Below the pieces are notes generated by a model. That model saw nothing but the letters and a program-made list of their open reading frames with translations, did no database searches and was not told where the DNA came from. DNA of 17,564 nucleotides, taken from the NCBI GenBank assembly GCA_045535205.1, contig JAZSLF010000132.1:1-17564 (forward strand), given 5' to 3'. Numbering within the stretch: the first letter of the stretch is position 1; the number at the start of each line of letters is the position of its first letter. Below are positions 14,093 through 17,564 of the stretch, in pieces. The translations under genes were made by a program, and so were the position numbers. The DNA is from RUG14199 sp045535205. Its GTDB lineage: Bacteria; Bacillota; Clostridia; Oscillospirales; CAG-272.

Positions 14093-15529
14093 ATGAAAAA
14101 ATTTTTATGTATTCTGATAGCTCTTGTAATGCTGCTATCTCTTGCCGCTTGCGGTAAGGATACTCCCGAAACTCCCGACGAGCCGGGCAATACGGGAACG
14201 CCATCAGGCTCAGCATCAAGCATTGAAACAACGCTTTTCTCCGTTGAATTCGGCACAGACTGGATAAACATCGAGGATGAGCTTGTAAACGAAGAAGATG
14301 AAGGCTTAGCCGTACTTCAGATCCTTGACCCCGACGATAATGAATATTACCTCATTGAAGCGGAGATCTACGTATCTGTCGGCGAGCCCTACGATTTCCG
14401 TGAAGACCTTGTTTATTACGGCTTCAACCAGTATGAATACAAGGAAAACAATGCGTACACCACAGTTAACATCGGCGGCCTTGACCTTCTCAAATATTCC
14501 GACGGTGACGAAACTCTCATTTATTTCAACCGTATTGAAGGTGCAAGTGCCTCCGTTTACGTTGAATTTGATGCCGTTGACATCAACGACAGCCGCATCG
14601 ACACACTTCTTGAAGGAATTACCTTCAAGCTTGAGGACATCGGCAACGTTGACGGCCCTTGGGAATGGGAAGGTACTCCCTTCAGTGCAGACGGCGCAAA
14701 GGTGAGTGCAGGCTCCTATACTGTAGAAACAGTATTTGTTCCCTTTGAAGCACCCGTTACAACAAACGAAACCTTTGACCATTCCGTTGCCGCAATCGGT
14801 GACAATGTATACGTTCTGACCGAGGGCGAGCTGAACGTTTGCAATTATAACGGTACACAGCTTGTTTTTGTTGAAAAGATCGACCTTCCCGAAGACGATT
14901 ACGACCGCATTGAAGCAACCTCTGACGGTTCACTCTGGGTAAGCGGCGGAATGAATGACATTCTTTGCATTAAAGACGGCAGTATAGCGGTAACCTATGA
15001 AGATATTGACAATCTTGCAATTCATCCTTCGGGAACATGGGGCGTTGATTTCTTCGTATCAAACGAATGCAACATCGTAACTTTCAGCGGAAGCACTTTC
15101 ACCGCAACCCCCGTAGTTTTCAAGGAAGCCGATACAATAATGCATCTTTGCGTTGACGAAAACAACATATACGTTTGTGCAAGTGCGGCTGACGAAAGCG
15201 GACACAAGGTATTTATCTATGACAAAGAGGGTACTCTCAAAAAGACTCTCTGTGATGCAGAAGGCGAAGGTCTCGGAAGCATTACGTTCATCACACAGAC
15301 TGCAAACGGTTATATCGGCTTTGACGGCAACATGAGAGACGTACTTATCTGGGACAATAACGGTACATTTATCGCAGAGCTCTCCGACAGCGACCTTTTC
15401 GGCACAGGCTATCCCTGGTTCTGCGACAGCGCAGTTCTTTCAGACGGCAGCATTATTACTATTATAACAGACGAACGTCAGGACAGCTCAGCAACAGAGC
15501 TTGTTGCATTCATCGTAAAAGGCTTCTGA
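14093..15529 (+). CDS. Large secreted lipoprotein, possible beta-propeller
   Basis: A 478-residue lipoprotein. The signal peptide ends in LAAC (17-20), so Cys20 would be lipidated and the protein anchored outside the membrane, followed by a Pro/Glu/Thr/Gly/Ser-rich linker (about 21-43). Then come a domain of about 150 residues that is very acidic (FGTDWINIEDELVNEEDE...) and, from about 225 on, strand-rich segments with a repeating D-N-x-Y-V / DGS.W.SGG / DNNIYVCAS rhythm that suggests a six- or seven-bladed beta-propeller. No catalytic motif was recognised. Last gene of the operon; AAGGAG precedes the ATG. It could sense or bind an extracellular ligand for the membrane-embedded regulator, but this is conjecture. 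Confidence 0.82.
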   Translation: MKKFLCILIALVMLLSLAACGKDTPETPDEPGNTGTPSGSASSIETTLFSVEFGTDWINIEDELVNEEDEGLAVLQILDPDDNEYYLIEAEIYVSVGEPYDFREDLVYYGFNQYEYKENNAYTTVNIGGLDLLKYSDGDETLIYFNRIEGASASVYVEFDAVDINDSRIDTLLEGITFKLEDIGNVDGPWEWEGTPFSADGAKVSAGSYTVETVFVPFEAPVTTNETFDHSVAAIGDNVYVLTEGELNVCNYNGTQLVFVEKIDLPEDDYDRIEATSDGSLWVSGGMNDILCIKDGSIAVTYEDIDNLAIHPSGTWGVDFFVSNECNIVTFSGSTFTATPVVFKEADTIMHLCVDENNIYVCASAADESGHKVFIYDKEGTLKKTLCDAEGEGLGSITFITQTANGYIGFDGNMRDVLIWDNNGTFIAELSDSDLFGTGYPWFCDSAVLSDGSIITIITDERQDSSATELVAFIVKGF

Positions 15530-15547
15530 ATCAAATAAAGATATATG

Positions 15548-15572
15548 CATGGCAGCTTACAAAAGTGCCGTG
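15548..15572 (+). terminator. Weak hairpin after the operon
   Basis: CATGGCA (15548-15554) and TGCCGTG (15566-15572) pair with one G-U, about 20 bases past the lipoprotein stop. What follows (ACATAATTT) is not a clear U-tract. Confidence 0.35.
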
Positions 15573-15620
15573 ACATAATTTGATTACACTCTGACCCAGA
15601 CTAAGAGAAACGAAGGTAGA

Positions 15621-15724
15621 TTGAGAGCTTTTTTCCTCGTCGGCGTTAAGGGGTCCTCAAACAGACTTGTCTGTTTGGGGTTCACGCCATAGTGGTCTAC
15701 GTTAGAGGGAAAAAAAGCTCTCAA
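15621..15724. repeat. 104-bp nested inverted repeat, MITE- or RNA-like
   Basis: TTGAGAGCTTTTTTCCTC (15621-15638) pairs with GAGGGAAAAAAAGCTCTCAA (15705-15724), with one extra base or bulge. Inside it GGCGT (15642-15646) pairs with ACGCC (15684-15688), and inside that lies the 12-bp stem of repeat A. The nesting gives one long rod. It has no coding sign, and a 83-codon minus-strand frame across it has no start signal. Confidence 0.6.
15650..15683 (+). repeat. GGGGTCC hairpin repeat, copy A
   Basis: A 34-bp unit with ends GGGGTCC and GGGGTTC and a stem AAACAGAC/GTCTGTTT extended to 12 bp. It is the reverse complement of copy C (15819-15852) except at two positions. Confidence 0.7.
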
Positions 15725-15818
15725 AGCAGAGAACCCCAAGTCGCCGAAAAACTTAACTGATGTAGCTTTGCAAAAACTTTGATCTCCTCCTCCACCACTT
15801 TCGTGGTCCCCCTTCTGA

Positions 15819-15852
15819 GAACCCCAAACCGACAAGTCAGTTTGAGGACCCC
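15819..15852 (-). repeat. GGGGTCC hairpin repeat, copy C (inverted)
   Basis: The same 34-bp unit as copy A in the opposite orientation, 32 of 34 positions identical. The two differences are where the stem bases of each copy face one another (T for A, G for T). A half copy, GAACCCCAAGTC, starts at 15731. Confidence 0.7.
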
Positions 15853-15854
15853 AC

Positions 15855-15873
15855 CCTTCTCCGCTGGAGAAGG
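15855..15873. repeat. 8-bp stem hairpin
   Basis: CCTTCTCC and GGAGAAGG around a GCT loop, lying between two copies of the direct repeat TTGAGGACCCC (15842-15852 and 15878-15888). Confidence 0.6.
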
Positions 15874-15894
15874 CTATTGAGGACCCCTTTACGT

Positions 15895-15929
15895 GAACCC
15901 CAAGTCAGCAAAGCTAACTTGGGGACCCC
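15895..15929 (-). repeat. GGGGTCC hairpin repeat, copy D (diverged)
   Basis: GAACCCCAAGT...ACTTGGGGACCCC: the same outer ends as copy C, but another stem core (CAGC/GCTA around AAA). The hairpin at 71-100 shares the AACCCC/AAGT part. Confidence 0.6.
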
Positions 15930-15940
15930 TTTGCAGATGT

Positions 15941-15962
15941 GGCGGGCTTTTGCCCGCCTTTT
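15941..15962 (+). terminator. Intrinsic terminator
   Basis: GGCGGGC (15941-15947), loop TTTT, GCCCGCC (15952-15958), then TTTTCT. A compact GC-rich stem with a U-tract on the plus strand; it could end transcripts that pass the weak hairpin after the lipoprotein gene. Confidence 0.7.
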
Positions 15963-16050
15963 CTCTGTCAGAAAATTCTATCAAGAAATATTTGTTTTAT
16001 ACAAGCTTTTCTTCTCACATCTGCGGTATACCAAGTTTGTCTTCGGTCTT

Positions 16051-16116
16051 AAACTGCCTTCCGAAGAAGGCAGTTTAATTGTTAGCAATTAGCCCTTAAT
16101 TGCAGCCTGTGCTGCT
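16051..16116 (-). repeat. Left copy of the ppdK 3'-end repeat
   Basis: Identical over 59 bases (16051-16109) to 17318-17376, then one mismatch, then GCTGCT again. Read on the minus strand it encodes ...IAAQAAIKG and a TAA, that is, the last codons of ppdK, then the ppdK terminator stem (AAACTGCCTTC/GAAGGCAGTTT). Here only three T follow the stem, against six in the right copy, so the terminator is weakened. Candidate attachment-like or duplication boundary. Confidence 0.85.
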
Positions 16117-16134
16117 ATGCACAAAAGAGTGAAA

Positions 16135-16905
16135 TTAAACATCCATTTCTTTTTCCCATTTTTTATGTGCCAGTTTCCATCTTTCACTATGAGCACCTAA
16201 TGCACCAATCTGTCTGGGGTGTGCAAGCGGAAGCACTTTTATGCTTTTTCCGCAAATGATTGTTTCGGTGGGATTTCCGTAACCATATAAATCTACATAT
16301 TCGCCAAGTGTAGAATATGGAACATCTGCGACTTTTTTTAGATATTGTTCAATCGGAATATCGCCTAAAAGAACTAACAGTTCTGCTCCGGACTGCATCA
16401 ATTCTTCTGTAATTTCTTTGCTTCGCTTTTGGTCACAAAAAGCAGAAGGTCGAGTGGGAATTGTTACAGGATTTAATCCATATTCATCAATCAGCGGATT
16501 ATATTTTTCTCGAAGTGCCTTTGCTTGACTGGGGTTAATTCGTGTTTCAGGTAAGCAATCGCACAACCAAGCATCTTTGCGGGAAAACCCTAACGGTGCG
16601 AGAATGTTCTCATCAAGAACTTTTGCCGAAGGTCCGTTTAATTGTCTGCTTGCAGGTTCTAAAATTCCAAGTTCTTTGGGAATTTTAACTGCATCAATGA
16701 TTCTTTTTGCTTCTTCGGGATTCCCGTCCCAAAATATGCGTGGTTCACTTGCGACAGCCAACGCTTGACAGATGACTTTTCCGTCTTTCTTCCAACGTGC
16801 ATGAACTGCACTTGCATATACACCTAAAACAAAAACTTTTTTTGGTGATTTATCTTCTTGTCTCAACTGCTTTAATGTTTGCCCAAATGGAAAATAAAAC
16901 GGCAT
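16135..16905 (-). CDS. Uracil-DNA-glycosylase-superfamily-like protein
   Basis: A 256-residue protein with a layout like the uracil-DNA glycosylase superfamily: near the N-terminus VFVLGVYASAVHARW (position of the motif with the catalytic loop), in the middle ELLVLLGDIPIEQYL (a beta strand ending in G-D/N), and near the C-terminus KVLPLAHPRQIGAL (position of the DNA-intercalating HPxx loop). The substrate is not determined and the catalytic residue is not clear. The start at 16905 is chosen because GGAGG lies 5 bases upstream; a TTG at 16917 would be inside that site. It lies alone between two copies of the ppdK 3'-end repeat, with its own promoter, and its mRNA would end at the left copy. 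Base composition is more AT-rich than the operon to the left. The family call is tentative. Confidence 0.55.
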   Translation of the reverse strand: MPFYFPFGQTLKQLRQEDKSPKKVFVLGVYASAVHARWKKDGKVICQALAVASEPRIFWDGNPEEAKRIIDAVKIPKELGILEPASRQLNGPSAKVLDENILAPLGFSRKDAWLCDCLPETRINPSQAKALREKYNPLIDEYGLNPVTIPTRPSAFCDQKRSKEITEELMQSGAELLVLLGDIPIEQYLKKVADVPYSTLGEYVDLYGYGNPTETIICGKSIKVLPLAHPRQIGALGAHSERWKLAHKKWEKEMDV

Positions 16906-16949
16906 AACTTCCTCCAATATTCGATGGAATTTTATCTGAAATTTTCTTA

Positions 16950-16978
16950 ATTATATCACAATTCTTTACGAACATCAA
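16950..16978 (-). promoter_or_regulatory. Sigma-A promoter with extended -10 for the UDG-like gene
   Basis: TTGATG (16978-16973), 17-bp spacer, TGA-TATAAT (-10 at 16955-16950) on the minus strand. The start is expected near 16943. Confidence 0.8.
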
Positions 16979-16985
16979 TACATAC

Positions 16986-17015
16986 AAAAATCCACCCGAA
17001 TTTCTTCGGGCGGAT
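16986..17015 (-). terminator. Intrinsic terminator ahead of the UDG-like promoter
   Basis: ATCC-CCCGAA (16990-17000) and TTCGGG-GGAT (17005-17015) form an 11-bp stem with one internal mismatch. The minus strand continues TTTTTG. It would insulate the UDG-like gene from transcripts coming from ppdK. Confidence 0.75.
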
Positions 17016-17084
17016 AGTTTTGCTTTATAAATTCAATTTAGACCGTAGGGCAATGGAGGGCTTGTTTAAAGTTTAGAGTTATGA

Positions 17085-17314
17085 ATTTGCCTACGGCAAA
17101 TGTTATGATAATGACACTCCAAATCTTTGATTTGGTTAGTGGAATTATGCAGGAAGTTGTGTAACAACTTATCGCTGAAAGCCTACGGCTTTCGTTATGA
17201 TATGATTGACCGATGAAGTCAACGTTTCCGAAGGAAACTCATAACTGTGCGAAGCACATCATAACTCATAACTTGCCGTAAGGCAATCATAGTTGCAATC
17301 AAGGGCATTGCAAC
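17085..17314. repeat. Array of nine short hairpins
   Basis: In 230 bases there are nine perfect inverted repeats with 5-8-bp arms, most with a 3-base loop: 17085-17101 (loop TAC), 17119-17135 (TTT), 17154-17170 (GTA), 17177-17193 (TAC), 17206-17222 (7-base loop), 17224-17238 (GAA), 17246-17258 (GAA), 17273-17286 (GTAA), 17292-17314 (7-base loop). The linkers are AT-rich and often contain ATAAC or TTATGATA. The arms differ in sequence, so this is not a tandem repeat. No coding sign. Confidence 0.75.
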
Positions 17315-17317
17315 AAA

Positions 17318-17383
17318 AAACTGCCTTCCGAAGAAGGCAGTTTAATTGTTAGCAATTAGCCCTTAATTGCAGCCTGAGCTGCT
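17318..17383 (-). repeat. Right copy of the repeat: native ppdK 3' end and terminator
   Basis: Carries the last nine ppdK codons, the stop codon, and a terminator with an 11-bp stem (AAACTGCCTTC 17318-17328 with GAAGGCAGTTT 17333-17343, loop CGAA) followed on the minus strand by six T. 65 of 66 bases equal 16051-16116; the offset is 1267 bases. Confidence 0.88.
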
Positions 17384-17564
17384 GCGAGTCTTGCGATCGG
17401 TACTCTGAAGGGAGAGCAGGATACGTAGTCAAGACCGATCTTGTGGCAGAATTCAACGGAAACGGGGTCGCCGCCGTGTTCGCCGCAGATACCGCAATGG
17501 ATTTCAGGTCTAACCTTTGTACCCTTTTCAACAGCCATTTCCATAAGCTGACCAACACCTGTCT
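17356..17564 (-). CDS. ppdK: Pyruvate phosphate dikinase, C-terminal end (partial)
   Basis: The last 68 codons of pyruvate phosphate dikinase, cut by the window edge. The enzyme interconverts pyruvate, ATP and phosphate with PEP, AMP and pyrophosphate in the cytoplasm and is common in anaerobic Clostridia for PPi-linked glycolysis. The segment matches the PEP/pyruvate-binding domain: TGVGQLMEMAVEKGTK, then HCGICGEHGGDP, whose cysteine corresponds to the catalytic Cys831 of the Clostridium symbiosum enzyme, then SCSPFRVPIARLAAAQAA at the very end. Its natural terminator follows at once. The end of the gene has been copied to 16051-16116. Confidence 0.95.
   Translation of the reverse strand, partial: TGVGQLMEMAVEKGTKVRPEIHCGICGEHGGDPVSVEFCHKIGLDYVSCSPFRVPIARLAAAQAAIKG

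Noticed and set aside
15584..15835. Minus-strand open frame of 83 codons
   Set aside because: It spans the nested inverted repeats and hairpin family, and has no ribosome binding site or recognisable protein pattern.
17085..17314. CRISPR array
   Set aside because: The hairpin arms differ from each other, there is no constant repeat of 24-37 bases and no regular spacers, and no cas gene is present.

Overview
The window looks like chromosomal DNA from an anaerobic Clostridia-type Firmicute, most likely of the Oscillospirales/Ruminococcaceae kind. Reasons: near-consensus sigma-A promoters (TTGATT or TTGACT, 17 bp, TATAAT, often with an extended -10), strong AGGAGG-type ribosome binding sites, a spore protein pair (DUF2953 + GerW/YtfJ), pyruvate phosphate dikinase, several DUF families common in gut Clostridia, and intergenic DNA packed with short hairpins. 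No tRNA, rRNA, CRISPR array, transposase or integrase was seen.

Layout. (1) 1-2240 is an AT-rich accessory islet on the minus strand. It holds three hairpins, a beheaded C-terminal gene fragment resembling the GGGtGRT family, an AbiF/Abi_2-type HEPN abortive-infection gene with a short structured RNA and its own promoter directly upstream, and a GNAT acetyltransferase. (2) 2440-5675, minus strand, is ordinary chromosome: a STAS-less SulP anion transporter overlapping a RimL-like acetyltransferase, then DUF2953 and GerW with their own promoter and terminator. (3) 5755-9006 holds a 50-bp palindrome, an ImmA/IrrE-like protein whose HExxH motif has lost its glutamate, a MIF-family protein divergent from a GreA-family factor, and a PLP aminotransferase. 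(4) 9036-15529 is the most coherent possible system: a membrane-embedded LuxR-type regulator, divergent from a six-gene operon of three zinc-ribbon proteins (one with an eight-residue tandem repeat, one with a C-terminal membrane helix), a secreted TPM-domain protein, a DUF6935 protein and a large lipoprotein. The operon promoter has a perfect -10 but almost no -35, and a palindrome lies between the two promoters, so activation by the regulator is plausible. The gene set suggests cell-envelope sensing or maintenance; the function is not known. (5) 15540-17564 is hairpin-rich DNA around a uracil-DNA-glycosylase-like gene flanked by a 66-bp direct repeat (one mismatch). The repeat is the 3' end and terminator of ppdK, whose C-terminus closes the window. 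This looks like an insertion or duplication that kept the ppdK end intact.

All calls come from reading the sequence by eye with remembered family features; no database search or folding program was run.
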